Positions 15,517 to 25,026 of a DNA stretch of 44,164 nucleotides are shown here, piece by piece. Every line of letters begins with the position of its first letter. Position 1 is the first letter of the stretch. Location of the stretch: NCBI GenBank assembly GCA_945905735.1, contig CAMDQC010000027.1:1-44164 (forward strand). The letters are read 5' to 3'. The notes beneath the pieces are model-generated. The model did no database searches, was not told the origin of the DNA, and saw only the letters and a program-made list of their open reading frames with translations. This DNA is from Prosthecobacter debontii. Its GTDB lineage: Bacteria > Verrucomicrobiota > Verrucomicrobiia > Chthoniobacterales > Chthoniobacteraceae. The position numbers and the translations under genes were made by a program.

Positions 15517-18012
15517 CTACCCCACTACGGCCACTTCCGGCGCTTCCGCTTCGGTGGTCGTCTTGAAAACGAGGCCGTCTTTCGTGGAAGTTACGTAGGC
15601 GGTGTCGCCTGCTTTCACGGTGCCTTTTAGCAGCTCTTCGGCGAGCGGGTCTTCGAGGTATTTTTCTACGGCGCGGCGCATCGGGCGGGCTCCGTAGGCG
15701 GGGTCCCAGCCTTTTTCGATGAGGTAATCGCGTGAGGCTTCGTCGAGGACGAGTTTGATTTCCTTGTTCTTGAGCCGGTCGTGCAGTTTGGCGACTTCGA
15801 GGTCCACGATCTTGTGAAGGTCCGTCTTCACGAGCGAGTGGAAGACGATGAGGTCGTCGAAGCGATTGATGAACTCGGGCTTGAGCGCCTTTTTCGCTTC
15901 GTTGAGCACTTTGCCTTTGAGCGTGTCGTAGCTGCCGTCTTCTTTCTCCGCGCCAAAGCCGAGCGACTGCTTCTTCATCGCTTCCGCGCCGAGGTTGGAC
16001 GTGAGGATGATGATGGTGTTGCGGAAATCAATCTTCCGGCCCATCGAATCGGTGAGTTTGCCCTCTTCCAGCACTTGCAGGAGGATGTGCAGGACGTTCG
16101 GGTGCGCCTTCTCGATTTCGTCGAAAAGGACGACGGAGTAAGGGCGACGGCGCACGGCTTCCGAGAGCTGCCCGCCTTCGTCGTGGCCGATGTAGCCGGG
16201 AGGCGAGCCGATGAGCCGCGAGATGGTGTGCTCTTCGCGATACTCGCTCATGTCGATCTGGATGAGCGCATCCTTCGCGCCAAACATGTATTCGGCGAGC
16301 GTTTGCGCGAGATACGTTTTGCCGACGCCGGTAGGGCCGAGGAAAACGAACGAGCCGATGGGTCGGCGCGGGTCTTTGAGATCGGCACGCGAGCGGCGCA
16401 ACGCTTTCGCCACGGCGATGACGGCCTCGTCTTGGCCGATGACTTTGCCTTTTAGCTCCGCTTCCATACGGAGGAGCTTCTCGGTGTCCGCGGTCTCCAT
16501 GCGGTGCAGCGGCACGCCGGTCCACTTCGCGAGGACGATGCGCATGTCCTCTTCGGTCACGACGACATCTTTCTCTTCACGCTTCTTTTCCCATTCTTTA
16601 ATGACGGCTTCTTTGCGCTCTTTCGCCTGCTTTTCCGTGTCACGGAGCGACGCGGCTTTCTCGAAGTCCTGCGCTTTGATCGCGGCTTCTTTTTGCGCCT
16701 TGATGCTCTCGATTTCTTTCTCGATGTCCTTGATGTCCGGCGGGCGCGTCATCGAGGCGATGCGAGCGCGAGCACCGGCTTCGTCCATCACGTCGATCGC
16801 CTTATCCGGCAGGAACCGCCCGGTGAGATACCGGTCGCTCAGCTCGGCAGCGGCTTGCAGCGATTCGTCGGTGAAGCGCGCCTTGTGGTGCGCCTCGTAC
16901 TTGGGCCGGATGCCTTTCAAAATGAGCACGGTGTCCGTCACGGAAGGCGCCTCCACTTTCACCTGCTGGAAGCGGCGCTCCAGAGCGGAGTCTTTCTCGA
17001 TGTATTTGCGGAACTCGTTCAGCGTGGTCGCGCCGACACATTGCAGTTCGCCGCGGCCCAGCGCGGGCTTGATGATATTCGAGGCGTCCATCGCGCCCTC
17101 TGCCGAGCCTGCGCCCACGATGGTGTGCAGCTCGTCGATAAAGAGGATGACGTTTTTCGTCCGGCGAATCTCGTCCATGACGGCCTTGATGCGCTCTTCA
17201 AATTGACCGCGATATTTCGTCCCGGCGACCATCAGTGCGAGGTCGAGAGTGATGACGCGCTTGTCGCGCAAAAGGTCCGGCACATTGCCCGCGACGATTT
17301 CTTGCGCGAGCCCTTCGGCGATGGCCGTTTTGCCTACGCCTGCTTCGCCGATGAGCACGGGGTTGTTCTTCGTGCGGCGGCAGAGAATCTGGATGACGCG
17401 CTCGATTTCGTTGGCGCGGCCCACGACGGGGTCCATCTCGCCCTTTTTCGCAATCTCGGTGAGGTCGCGGCCAAACGCTTTGAGCGCAGGAGTTTTCGCG
17501 TCTTTTTTGGAGCCCGAACCGCTGCCCGCTGTCGTCTCTTGTGGTGCGTCTTGATCGCCGTCTGGCGGGGCAAAATTGGGGTCGAGCTCCTTCAGGATCT
17601 CGTTGCGCGTGCGCTCGATGTCGATCTCCAGATTTTTCAGCACGCGAGCCGCCACGCCTTCGCCTTCGCGGAGCAGGCCGAGCAGGATGTGCTCGGTCCC
17701 CACGTAGCTGTGGTTTAGCGCCTTCGCTTCTTTGCCAGCGAGCGCCAGCACCTTTTTCACGCGGGGCGTGTAAGGGATGTTGCCGACCATCTTTTGGTCC
17801 GGTCCGCTGCCCACCTGTTTTTCGACTTCCATGCGGACGGTTTCGAGGTCGAGCCCCATTTTTTGGAGGACGTTGACGGCGACGCCTTGGCCGAGCTTGA
17901 TAAGCCCGAGCAACAAGTGCTCAGTGCCCACGTAGTTGTGGTTGAAACGGTCTGCTTCTTTTCTGGCGAGAGCCAGAACCTGCTGCGCGCGCGGCGTGAA
18001 GTTATTCATCAT
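15517..18012 (-). CDS. clpC: ClpC-type AAA+ unfoldase
   Basis: 831 residues. The double Clp N-repeat is at ~3-140 ([11 protein letters not shown] and [11 protein letters not shown]). AAA1 has Walker A GEAGVGKT at 222-229 and a Walker B/sensor region. Between the ATPase domains a coiled M-like segment with a UVR-like motif is visible ([19 protein letters not shown]). AAA2 has Walker [12 protein letters not shown]. The tail has the D2-small domain ([25 protein letters not shown]). By family it feeds substrates to ClpP; no clpP gene is in this window. Start [10 protein letters not shown]; either Met possible. The 254-base gap to the divergent gene at 18267 is A/T-richer and should hold both promoters, but I could not assign a box. 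Confidence 0.96.
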   Translation of the reverse strand: MMNNFTPRAQQVLALARKEADRFNHNYVGTEHLLLGLIKLGQGVAVNVLQKMGLDLETVRMEVEKQVGSGPDQKMVGNIPYTPRVKKVLALAGKEAKALNHSYVGTEHILLGLLREGEGVAARVLKNLEIDIERTRNEILKELDPNFAPPDGDQDAPQETTAGSGSGSKKDAKTPALKAFGRDLTEIAKKGEMDPVVGRANEIERVIQILCRRTKNNPVLIGEAGVGKTAIAEGLAQEIVAGNVPDLLRDKRVITLDLALMVAGTKYRGQFEERIKAVMDEIRRTKNVILFIDELHTIVGAGSAEGAMDASNIIKPALGRGELQCVGATTLNEFRKYIEKDSALERRFQQVKVEAPSVTDTVLILKGIRPKYEAHHKARFTDESLQAAAELSDRYLTGRFLPDKAIDVMDEAGARARIASMTRPPDIKDIEKEIESIKAQKEAAIKAQDFEKAASLRDTEKQAKERKEAVIKEWEKKREEKDVVVTEEDMRIVLAKWTGVPLHRMETADTEKLLRMEAELKGKVIGQDEAVIAVAKALRRSRADLKDPRRPIGSFVFLGPTGVGKTYLAQTLAEYMFGAKDALIQIDMSEYREEHTISRLIGSPPGYIGHDEGGQLSEAVRRRPYSVVLFDEIEKAHPNVLHILLQVLEEGKLTDSMGRKIDFRNTIIILTSNLGAEAMKKQSLGFGAEKEDGSYDTLKGKVLNEAKKALKPEFINRFDDLIVFHSLVKTDLHKIVDLEVAKLHDRLKNKEIKLVLDEASRDYLIEKGWDPAYGARPMRRAVEKYLEDPLAEELLKGTVKAGDTAYVTSTKDGLVFKTTTEAEAPEVAVVG

Positions 18013-18266
18013 AGAGTTGTGTGCAATCCCCGTGCCTCCATCCGAAGCCCTCGCAAAAAAGCAGGAGCCAAGGTGTCAGCATCAGAGTCGTGGCGGAAAT
18101 TGCAGCGGAATCCCGCCGGGCGCAAGATGTGACATGCGGGCACGGCAAATTATTTTTGTGAGACAGAGTGACACCCACCGCGTCGCTCTCCCGGCCGTGC
18201 GCCGCCCGCGAGCCGCAGAACGGGCCTAATTTCCGGCGCTTCCGATGCTTTTTTCGTCCACACGAT

Positions 18267-21200
18267 ATGAAGCCACTTTCTTTAACCATCGCCACTTTGC
18301 TCGGGCTGAATCTTGCCGTCCACGCGCAGACGAAGGTCAACTTTACCGACCACGTCCTCCCTATTTTTAAGAACGCCTGCAACAATTGCCATAACCCGGA
18401 CAAGAAGAAGGCGGGGCTCGATCTGACGACTTATGCCGCGACCATGGCGGGCGGCGAATCCGGCGTCCCCGTGAAGCTCGGCAATGCGGGCGGCTCGCTG
18501 CTTTATAAACTGACCACGCACGCCGATGAGCCGAAGATGCCGCCGAAGGGCGACAAGCTCTCCGATGCGGACCTGAAAATCCTGAGCGACTGGATCGCGG
18601 GCTTCGCGCTGGAGACGGCCAACAGCAAGCCCGCCGTGGCGACGGCGAACAAAGTGGAGGCGGCGGTCGTCTCCCTCACGCGGCCCGAGGGGCCTGCGCC
18701 GATGCCGGGAGATTTGCCGATGGAGCCGTTTGTGAAATCGCGCGCGCTGGGCGCGGTGACGACGCTGGCGGTGAGCCCGTGGGCGCCCATCGTGGCCATC
18801 GGCGGGCAAAAACAAATCCTCCTCTATAATACCGAGACGTTGGAGCAGCTCGGCGTGTTGGCGTTCCCCGAGGGCTTCGCGAATGTCCTGCGCTTCTCGA
18901 AAAACGCGAAGGTTCTCATCGCGGGCGGCGGGCTCGGCGGCAAGCAGGGCAAAGTCGTGATGTGGGACGTGACGACCGGCGAGCGCATCGGCGCGGTGGG
19001 TAACGAGACGGACGCCGTGCTCACGGCGGACCTCAGCGCGGACCAGCAGTTCGTGGCCATCGGCGGCTCGGATAAACGGGTGCGCGTGTACCAGACGAAG
19101 GACGGTAAGGCGACGGGGCTCATCAAGAAGCACACCGAGTGGGTCACGGCGGTTTCGTATAGCCCGGATGGCAAATATCTCGGCACGGCGGACCGCAACG
19201 GCGGCATCGAAATCTGGGAAACCGGCGCAGAGCCGAAGCCGTATAATTCGCTCACCGGCCACAAGTCTGCAGTCACCGCGCTGGCCTTCATGCCCGGCGT
19301 GCTGGCGAGCGGCGGCGAGGATGGGACCATCAAACTTTGGAGCGTCAAAGAGGGCACGGAATCGAAAAGCTGGAACGCCCACGCGGGCGGAGTCCTGTGG
19401 GTGGAGTTCACGCCGGACGGCAAAATCGTGAGCTGCGGACGCGACAAAATCGCGAAGGTCTGGGACGCCACCGGCAAGGCGCTGGCGGCGACGGAGGCGT
19501 TCGCCGACATCGCCCTGCGAGCCGCGATGGCAAATGATCGCGTCATCGCCGCAGACTGGACGGGAGCCATCCGCGTCTATGCCATCGCCGGGGATAAAGT
19601 GAACAAAGTCGGCGAACTCAGCGCCAACCCGCCCGGCATCGCCGAGCAACTCACCGTCGCCGAAAAAACCCTCGCCGATACCAACGCCGCGCTGCCCGCG
19701 CTCCAAGCCGCGGTCGCCGCCACCGAAGTCGCCGTGAAAACCGAGCGCGACGCCGCCGAGGCCAAGCGCAAAGCCGACCTCGCCGCACTGGAGGCCCGCA
19801 AGGCCGCTTCGCAGCAGCAGCTCGCCGCCGCCAAAGCTGCACCCGATGTTGCTGCTAAAAAAGTCGCCGATTTTACCGCCCAAGTGGATGCCGCCAAACA
19901 AGCCGTCGTCGCAACAGAGGCTGCGCTGGGCGAAAAGAAGAAGCTCGCCGGGATGAACGATAAAGCCAAAGCCGAGCAGGCCGTGACCGCAGCCCGGAAG
20001 CGCTTCGAGGCGCTCACCGCTGAGGTCGCTAAAGCCCGCGAAGCCCGGGCGAAATTTGCCGAAGGCACGCCGGAGTACGCCAAGGCAGATGTGCTCGTGC
20101 AGGCCAAAAAGCCGGAACTCGCCAAAGCCGAAGAAGCCGTCAGCGCCGCGCAGGCCAAGATGGCCGCCGCACCCGCGGCGCCCGCTGCTGGGGAAGTCGA
20201 GGCCGCCAAGCTGGCCCGCGAGGAGGCTGGGAAGAAAGTCGAAGCGCTCCGCCAAGAGCTGCAAAAAGCCCAAGGCGAACTCGGCACCGCGAAAAACACC
20301 GCGCCCAAATTGATGGCCGAAGCCGAAAAAGCCATCGCCGCCGTGAACGCGGAGATCGCCAAGCTCCAAGCCCCGCCAGCCCCCGCCGCCGCGCCTGCCG
20401 CCGCACCCGCGCCCGCTGGCCCCAATATCGCTGCGTTGGAAAAGCAGCTCTCCGATTTGAACACCGAGCTGGAAGCCGTCCGCGCCGAGCGCGCGAAGTT
20501 TGAGCCCGAGACGCCCGGCTACATCGCCGCGCAGGCCAAGCGCGCCGCCGTGGGCGAGAAGATCGCCGCTGCCACCGCCGCGCTGGAAACCGCCAAGTCC
20601 ACACCCAACGCCTCGCCTGCTGCACCGGTTGCTCTTGTCGGGACTGATGCCGAAAAAGCAGCCGCAAAAGCTAAGAACGACCTCTCCGAAGCCCAGCAGC
20701 GCCTCCTTTCCGCGCAGACCGGTATAGAGCGCTGGAAGCGCGCCCAGCTTTACCAAGGCGTCTTCAACGCCCGCCAAACGCTGCACGACAAGCAGGGCAA
20801 ATACGACGACCTCGTCGCCACGGCCAAGGACGCATTCCGCCAAGCCGAACTCGCCAAGGCGGGGGTGGCTGAAGCCGAGAAAGCCGTCGCCGATGGCCCC
20901 AAAGTCGTCGCGGAAAAAGAAGCCGCGCTCGCCGCAGTTCGCCAAACCGCCGACGCCGCGAAAGCCCAGCTCGCCGCTGCCGAAAAAGCCATCGCCGACA
21001 AAAAAGCCGCCGTCATGGACCCCAAAGCGGTGGAAGCCGAACTCGCCGCACTCAACAAGCAGCAAGCTGCGCTCACCGAAGAACTCGCCAAAGTCCGCGC
21101 CGCCCGCGATGCCGCAAAGGAAGGCTCCCCCGAGCAAGCTGCCGCCAAAGCCAAGCGCGAAGAACTCCGCCCCAAAGAAACTGCCCTCACCGCCGCTCTA

Positions 21201-21587
21201 GCCGCTGCAAATGCCAAGCTCACCGCCAAGCCTGCCGACCAGCCCATCCCGCCGGAAATGGTGGAGGCCGTCAAAAAAGGCCAACTCGACGTAAAGCTCG
21301 CCACCGACAAAATCGCCCCCGTGGAAAAGCTCGTCGCCGACGCAAAGAAAGCCATCGAAGACGCAGCGAAACAAGTCCCCGAGCTTAAAGCCCGCATCCC
21401 GCAGCTCGAAGCCGAAGGCACAAAAATCAAAGCCCAAGCCGAACAATCCGCAGGCACCCTCGCCAAAGAACTCCAAGCCGCCAAAGCCGAGATGGAAAAG
21501 CTCCGCGCCCAATACGAAGCCGTTAAGAGCGCCAAGAAATCCGCCAGCGCCGCGCCAGCACCGGCGGCGGTCGCGGTGAGTCAGTAG
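18267..21587 (+). CDS. Secreted cytochrome c + WD40 + coiled-coil protein
   Basis: 1106 residues. A signal peptide (MKPLSLTIATLLGLNLAVHAQ) is followed by a Planctomycete/Verrucomicrobia-type cytochrome c domain with heme motif CNNCH (Cys38, Cys41, His42; HVLPIFKNACNNCH). Residues ~150-455 form a WD40 beta-propeller (for example SYSPDGKYLGTADRNGGIEIW, GGEDGTIKLW). From ~465 to the end is a very long Ala/Lys/Glu-rich coiled coil broken by Pro/Ala linkers (APAAAPAAAPAPAGP). Envelope location is predicted. The start MKPL is chosen because a longer upstream frame lacks a signal. Its stop lies in the GTCAGTAG array. Confidence 0.85.
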   Translation: MKPLSLTIATLLGLNLAVHAQTKVNFTDHVLPIFKNACNNCHNPDKKKAGLDLTTYAATMAGGESGVPVKLGNAGGSLLYKLTTHADEPKMPPKGDKLSDADLKILSDWIAGFALETANSKPAVATANKVEAAVVSLTRPEGPAPMPGDLPMEPFVKSRALGAVTTLAVSPWAPIVAIGGQKQILLYNTETLEQLGVLAFPEGFANVLRFSKNAKVLIAGGGLGGKQGKVVMWDVTTGERIGAVGNETDAVLTADLSADQQFVAIGGSDKRVRVYQTKDGKATGLIKKHTEWVTAVSYSPDGKYLGTADRNGGIEIWETGAEPKPYNSLTGHKSAVTALAFMPGVLASGGEDGTIKLWSVKEGTESKSWNAHAGGVLWVEFTPDGKIVSCGRDKIAKVWDATGKALAATEAFADIALRAAMANDRVIAADWTGAIRVYAIAGDKVNKVGELSANPPGIAEQLTVAEKTLADTNAALPALQAAVAATEVAVKTERDAAEAKRKADLAALEARKAASQQQLAAAKAAPDVAAKKVADFTAQVDAAKQAVVATEAALGEKKKLAGMNDKAKAEQAVTAARKRFEALTAEVAKAREARAKFAEGTPEYAKADVLVQAKKPELAKAEEAVSAAQAKMAAAPAAPAAGEVEAAKLAREEAGKKVEALRQELQKAQGELGTAKNTAPKLMAEAEKAIAAVNAEIAKLQAPPAPAAAPAAAPAPAGPNIAALEKQLSDLNTELEAVRAERAKFEPETPGYIAAQAKRAAVGEKIAAATAALETAKSTPNASPAAPVALVGTDAEKAAAKAKNDLSEAQQRLLSAQTGIERWKRAQLYQGVFNARQTLHDKQGKYDDLVATAKDAFRQAELAKAGVAEAEKAVADGPKVVAEKEAALAAVRQTADAAKAQLAAAEKAIADKKAAVMDPKAVEAELAALNKQQAALTEELAKVRAARDAAKEGSPEQAAAKAKREELRPKETALTAALAAANAKLTAKPADQPIPPEMVEAVKKGQLDVKLATDKIAPVEKLVADAKKAIEDAAKQVPELKARIPQLEAEGTKIKAQAEQSAGTLAKELQAAKAEMEKLRAQYEAVKSAKKSASAAPAPAAVAVSQ

Positions 21588-21724
21588 GTCAGTAGGTCAG
21601 TGGGTCAGTAGGTCAGTGGGTCAGTAGGTCAGTGGGTCAGTGGGTCAGTTGGTCAGTTGGTCAGTTGGTCAGTTGGTCAGTGGGTCAGAATACTGAACAC
21701 TGACCTACTGACTACTGACTACTG
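21580..21724. repeat. 8-bp tandem array (GTCAGTNG) with inverted arm
   Basis: Thirteen contiguous GTCAGTNG units and one partial unit fill 21580-21688. The inverted arm (CTACTGAC type) fills 21691-21724. The two convergent flanking genes both use a TAG that is part of this repeat as their stop (21585-21587 on plus, 21719-21721 on minus). The N is A, G or T in blocks, as expected from slippage. Confidence 0.92.
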
Positions 21725-22393
21725 CCCCACTGTCCTCCTCCGCAGCATCCACGGCAGGTCGAGCGCGAGGAAGAACACCACGGCCACTCCTTCAAAGCAC
21801 AGCACGTAGAGCCAGTGCGGGTCGGGAAAGAAATCAAGCATCGTCTTTTGCTCTGGTCGGCTGGCCAAAAAGCCGAAGTTTGCCCCCGTCCAGCGATTCG
21901 CCAGCAGCGCGCAGACGAGATACACCTGCGACCACGCCATGATGCGCAAGAACGCACCGGGGCGCGGACGCATTTGAAACTCAAACATCAGCCAAAACAC
22001 CCCCGCAGGGATCGCCGAGTGCAGGATGAAGAAGCACCACGTCGGCACATCCATCCCGATATGGACCGCCGGGGTGAAGAGCGCCTGCGCCGTCCCCGCA
22101 ATCCCCCAGAAATACGCCAGCTCAAAAGCCATCGCCCGCCTGCCGAGTAGCGCCGCCAGCGTCGCGCATGCTGCCCAGTCGCAGAGCTGCATCGGCAGTC
22201 CTCTTTGCAGACTCAGTAGTCCATTTTTCCAGTGCCACGCGAAATTCAGCACATAGGCCGCCAGCAGCACTCCGGCAAAGGCGAAGTTGATCCCCACCGC
22301 CAGCCTGCGCGACTGCACCTTGCGGCTCAGCAACCACAGCGCGACGGGGCCGAGGAAGGTAAACGCGATAAAGCCGATCTGTATCGAAGACAT
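21719..22393 (-). CDS. TIGR02206-like integral membrane protein
   Basis: 224 residues from the ATG at 22393 (MSSIQIGFIAFTFLGPVALW). Six or more hydrophobic helices. The family-like segment is LPMQLCDWAACATLAALLG in the second half of the N-terminal region, then ELAYFWGIAGTAQALFTP and GMDVPTWCFFILHSAIPAGV. It belongs to the YwaF/TIGR02206 group, whose function is unknown. The open frame extends upstream to 22669 but would overlap the neighbouring plus-strand gene; an ATG at 22465 is a second possible start (248 residues). Convergent with the cytochrome c protein. Confidence 0.82.
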   Translation of the reverse strand: MSSIQIGFIAFTFLGPVALWLLSRKVQSRRLAVGINFAFAGVLLAAYVLNFAWHWKNGLLSLQRGLPMQLCDWAACATLAALLGRRAMAFELAYFWGIAGTAQALFTPAVHIGMDVPTWCFFILHSAIPAGVFWLMFEFQMRPRPGAFLRIMAWSQVYLVCALLANRWTGANFGFLASRPEQKTMLDFFPDPHWLYVLCFEGVAVVFFLALDLPWMLRRRTVGQ

Positions 22394-22508
22394 GGCCGCG
22401 AACGTGACCGGAAACCTCCCGTTCTGCAATTCTTCCAGCTTTTTCACCAAAAACCCGGTTGCCATCCGGCGCGGATTCTGTTTCTGAACACGCACACAAA
22501 CAACCAAT

Positions 22509-22925
22509 ATGAAAACATCACTCCTCAGCCTTTGCCTCGTCGCCCTCGCCGGAACCGCATTTGCGGACATCCAAGACCCACCGATGAACGACCAAGGTCC
22601 TACGCGTAAACTCGCTCGTGGCATCGCCAATGTCGTCTGGGGTAGCACGGAATTCTTTACCTGCGTCACTCAGACCAACAGCCGCGAGGGCAACGCAGCC
22701 GAGTGGAGCTACGGCCTGCTCAAAGGCGTCACCCGGACCGTGAACCGCCTCGGCGCTGGTGTGTATGAAATCTTCACCTTCCCATTCCCCACCACCAAGC
22801 TCTCTTTCCGTCCGCCGTATAAATCGAACATCCCGTGGATCCACAGCGGCTACGAGGAATTCCCGCCAGAACTCGGCTGGAACACTCGCCGCCGTTACAA
22901 CACCTCCTCCTACACGGGCTGGTAG
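22509..22925 (+). CDS. TIGR04073-like exosortase-associated small protein
   Basis: 138 residues. Signal peptide ends at FADIQDP (about 19). The mature part has KLARGIANVVWGSTEFF, LLKGVTRTVNRLGAGVYEIFTFPFP and a Pro/Tyr-rich tail. This matches the TIGR04073 'putative exosortase-associated' pattern found in Verrucomicrobiota. Its leader is A/C-rich with no Shine-Dalgarno. It is followed by a strong intrinsic terminator, so it is probably monocistronic. Function is unknown. Confidence 0.82.
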   Translation: MKTSLLSLCLVALAGTAFADIQDPPMNDQGPTRKLARGIANVVWGSTEFFTCVTQTNSREGNAAEWSYGLLKGVTRTVNRLGAGVYEIFTFPFPTTKLSFRPPYKSNIPWIHSGYEEFPPELGWNTRRRYNTSSYTGW

Positions 22926-22950
22926 TCGTCACTCGCACACATCTATTTCA

Positions 22951-22986
22951 GAGGCTTCCGTCCCATCGGGCGGAAGCCTCTTTTTT
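22951..22986 (+). terminator. Intrinsic terminator after the TIGR04073-like gene
   Basis: Perfect 10-bp outer stem (GAGGCTTCCG at 22951-22960 with CGGAAGCCTC at 22971-22980), an inner CCC/GGG pair, and a T-run from 22981. It lies 25 bases after the stop codon at 22925. Confidence 0.93.
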
Positions 22987-23001
22987 CTCTCTACCTATCC
23001 T

Positions 23002-24072
23002 ATGAAAAAAACCGCCATCGTCACAGTCTCGGATGTCGCCTTTGGCGGCAAAGGCGTCGCACGCCATGAGGGGAAAGTCTTCTTCATCCCATTCACCGCC
23101 ATCGGCGATCAGGTGAAAGTGGAAATCACTCGCGACAAAAAGAAATTCGCCGAAGCCGAAGTCCTCGAAGTCCTCACCCCCTCGCCCGACCGCGTCGAGC
23201 CCAAGTGCCACTGGTACGGCCAATGCGGCGGCTGCACCTACCAACACATCTCCTACCCCGCGCAACTCGCCCTCAAGCAACGCCAAGTTGAGCAAACCCT
23301 CCGCCGCGTCGGCAAGCTCGACGAAGTCCCCATGCGCCCCATCGTCCCGTCCCCCGAGCCCTACGCCTACCGCAACCGTATCCGCGTCCACGTCACCCAG
23401 CGCCAAGTCGGCTTCTTCGCCCACGCCTCCCACGAACTCGTCACCATCAGCCGCTGTGAACTCGCCGAACCCGGCGTCAACGAAACCCTCCACGATCTCC
23501 GCCGTGCCGGTCCCAAGGATGGCGACTACACACTCGTCGCAGAAGCCGAGCGCGGGCGCTACTTCGAGCAGACCAACGACGCCGTCGCTGCCGAGATGCT
23601 CACCCTCGTCGAATCCCTCGTCCAGCCTGGCCACGACCTCCTCATTGATGCCTACTGCGGCGGCGGCTTCTTCGCCCACCGCCTCGCCCCGAAGTTCACC
23701 CAAGTCGTCGGCATCGAGGGCAACGAATTCGCCATCGACAACGCCAAAAAGACCGCCGCCCCCAACGAACGCTTCATCGTCGGCGACGTCGCCGAATACC
23801 TCTCCGGCGTCCTCGCCCCCGCCACCCCTGCCACCACCACGCTCCTGCTCGACCCCCCCTCCACTGGCCTCGACCCGCGCGTGCTGGAGCACATCCTCGC
23901 CTCCTGCCCTGCCCGTATCATTTACGTCTCCTGCAACCCCGCCACCCTCGCCCGAGACATCGCCGCCCTCGTCCCCACCTACCGGCTAGAAAGTGTGACG
24001 CCCCTCGACATGTTCCCACAAACCGCCGAAGTCGAAGTCGTCGTCTCCCTCGTCTGCACCGGCAACGTGTAG
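23002..24072 (+). CDS. TrmA/RlmD-family (uracil-5-)-RNA methyltransferase
   Basis: 356 residues. An N-terminal TRAM-like domain is followed by Fe-S cysteines Cys69, Cys75 and Cys78 (C-x5-C-x2-C) and Cys152. The SAM motif is LLIDAYCGGGFFAHRL (~213-228), the metal-free motif IV is LLLDPPSTGLDP and the nucleophile is Cys311 in VSCNPATLARD. This is the RlmD/RumA-like fold, acting on tRNA or 23S rRNA; the substrate position cannot be told from sequence. The start MKKTAIVTVSD follows the terminator; a longer upstream frame is a shadow of the previous gene. The family's 4Fe-4S cluster appears complete. Confidence 0.92.
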   Translation: MKKTAIVTVSDVAFGGKGVARHEGKVFFIPFTAIGDQVKVEITRDKKKFAEAEVLEVLTPSPDRVEPKCHWYGQCGGCTYQHISYPAQLALKQRQVEQTLRRVGKLDEVPMRPIVPSPEPYAYRNRIRVHVTQRQVGFFAHASHELVTISRCELAEPGVNETLHDLRRAGPKDGDYTLVAEAERGRYFEQTNDAVAAEMLTLVESLVQPGHDLLIDAYCGGGFFAHRLAPKFTQVVGIEGNEFAIDNAKKTAAPNERFIVGDVAEYLSGVLAPATPATTTLLLDPPSTGLDPRVLEHILASCPARIIYVSCNPATLARDIAALVPTYRLESVTPLDMFPQTAEVEVVVSLVCTGNV

Positions 24073-24086
24073 GCCCGTCAAGGCCG

Positions 24087-24202
24087 CCCCAAGGAGGGGG
24101 GCCGTCTCGGCCCCCTGAACCACGGAGTGGTTCCCCAGAAAGGACCGTGCTCGTGGAGACGCTTCGCGCCTCAGGGGGCCGGGACGGCCCCCCTCCTTGG
24201 GG
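24087..24202. repeat. Intergenic inverted repeat with 32-bp arms
   Basis: Arms 24087-24118 and 24171-24202 match in inverted orientation with one mismatch (core CCCCAAGGAGGGGGGCCGTC). The ~52-base centre contains AACCACGGAGTGGTT, a small dyad. It follows the methyltransferase stop by 14 bases. The rest of this 260-base gap (24203-24332) has no gene I can support. Confidence 0.82.
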
Positions 24203-24332
24203 TCGGCGGCAGGAATGCCGCCGCTCCAATTCACGCCAGCCTCATACCCGCTTCACCGGCGAACCAACGCCCGCCTCCGAGCCGTGGAAACTGGACACCA
24301 CGGGCACGCCACGCGATATTGGCCAACAATCG

Positions 24333-25001
24333 ATGACCACCGACACACCACCACCGCGCCGCAAGTGGCACCTCCAACGCTGGCTCCTCCTCCTCGCCGC
24401 CGGGTTCCTCGCATACGGCGGGTGGACCCAATACGCCTTCCGCGCTGCGCTCAAAGAGGCAAGGGCGTTGGGGTGGAGGTTGGAATACACCGACCCGAGC
24501 GAAGAGATTCGGCAGAATTGGAAGGTGGCTTTCAAGAAAGAGACGTGGCTGGATGGCGTGACATTCGTGTCCATCCTGACGAGCGAACGGTTTGAGCAAC
24601 ACCTCGCCATCGTTCATCGGCTGAATCCGAGAGAGCTGCATATCTACAACGCATCCTCCTTGCGCGACCTCTCCGCCCTGCGCCCCCTCACTAGACTGCA
24701 AGGGGTATCGCTCGACGGCTGCACGGGGCTGACCAATGTGGACGAGCTCAAGAACCTCCCCGCTCTGGAATTGATCTATCTCGGCGGCTGCACGGGGCTG
24801 ACGAATGTGGAGACGCTCAAAAATCTCTCGGCGCTTCAAGAGATCTATCTCATAAACTGCACCGCGCTGACCAATGTTGACGCCCTCAAGTACCTCTTCG
24901 CGCTGAAAACGGTCAATCTCGACGGCTGTACGGGGCTGACGAAAGAGAGTGTCGCCGCCCTGAAAGCCGCCCTCCCAAATGCGCGAATCATCGGCCCATA
25001 G
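24333..25001 (+). CDS. Membrane-anchored leucine-rich-repeat protein, tandem copy 1
   Basis: 222 residues. N-terminal uncleaved signal-anchor (RKWHLQRWLLLLAAGFLAYG) after a Pro/Arg-rich start; the LRR part faces the outside by the positive-inside rule. About four 23-residue LRR units from residue ~108, with a cap-like consensus LTNVDALKNLSALQ..L..C. The tail LKAALPNARIIGP is shared with copy 2. First of three near-identical-headed genes. The function is unknown; the LRR surface suggests protein recognition. Confidence 0.85.
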   Translation: MTTDTPPPRRKWHLQRWLLLLAAGFLAYGGWTQYAFRAALKEARALGWRLEYTDPSEEIRQNWKVAFKKETWLDGVTFVSILTSERFEQHLAIVHRLNPRELHIYNASSLRDLSALRPLTRLQGVSLDGCTGLTNVDELKNLPALELIYLGGCTGLTNVETLKNLSALQEIYLINCTALTNVDALKYLFALKTVNLDGCTGLTKESVAALKAALPNARIIGP

Positions 25002-25026
25002 CGAAAGCTCCACTTCCCACACACCC

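Noticed and set aside
18013..18266. CIRCE or CtsR operator before clpC
   Set aside because: No TTAGCACTC/GAGTGCTAA pair or CtsR heptads could be found.
18282..21137. 951-codon minus-strand frame within the cytochrome c protein
   Set aside because: Mirror of GC-rich coiled-coil codons; no domain, and the plus strand carries the heme motif and WD40 repeats.
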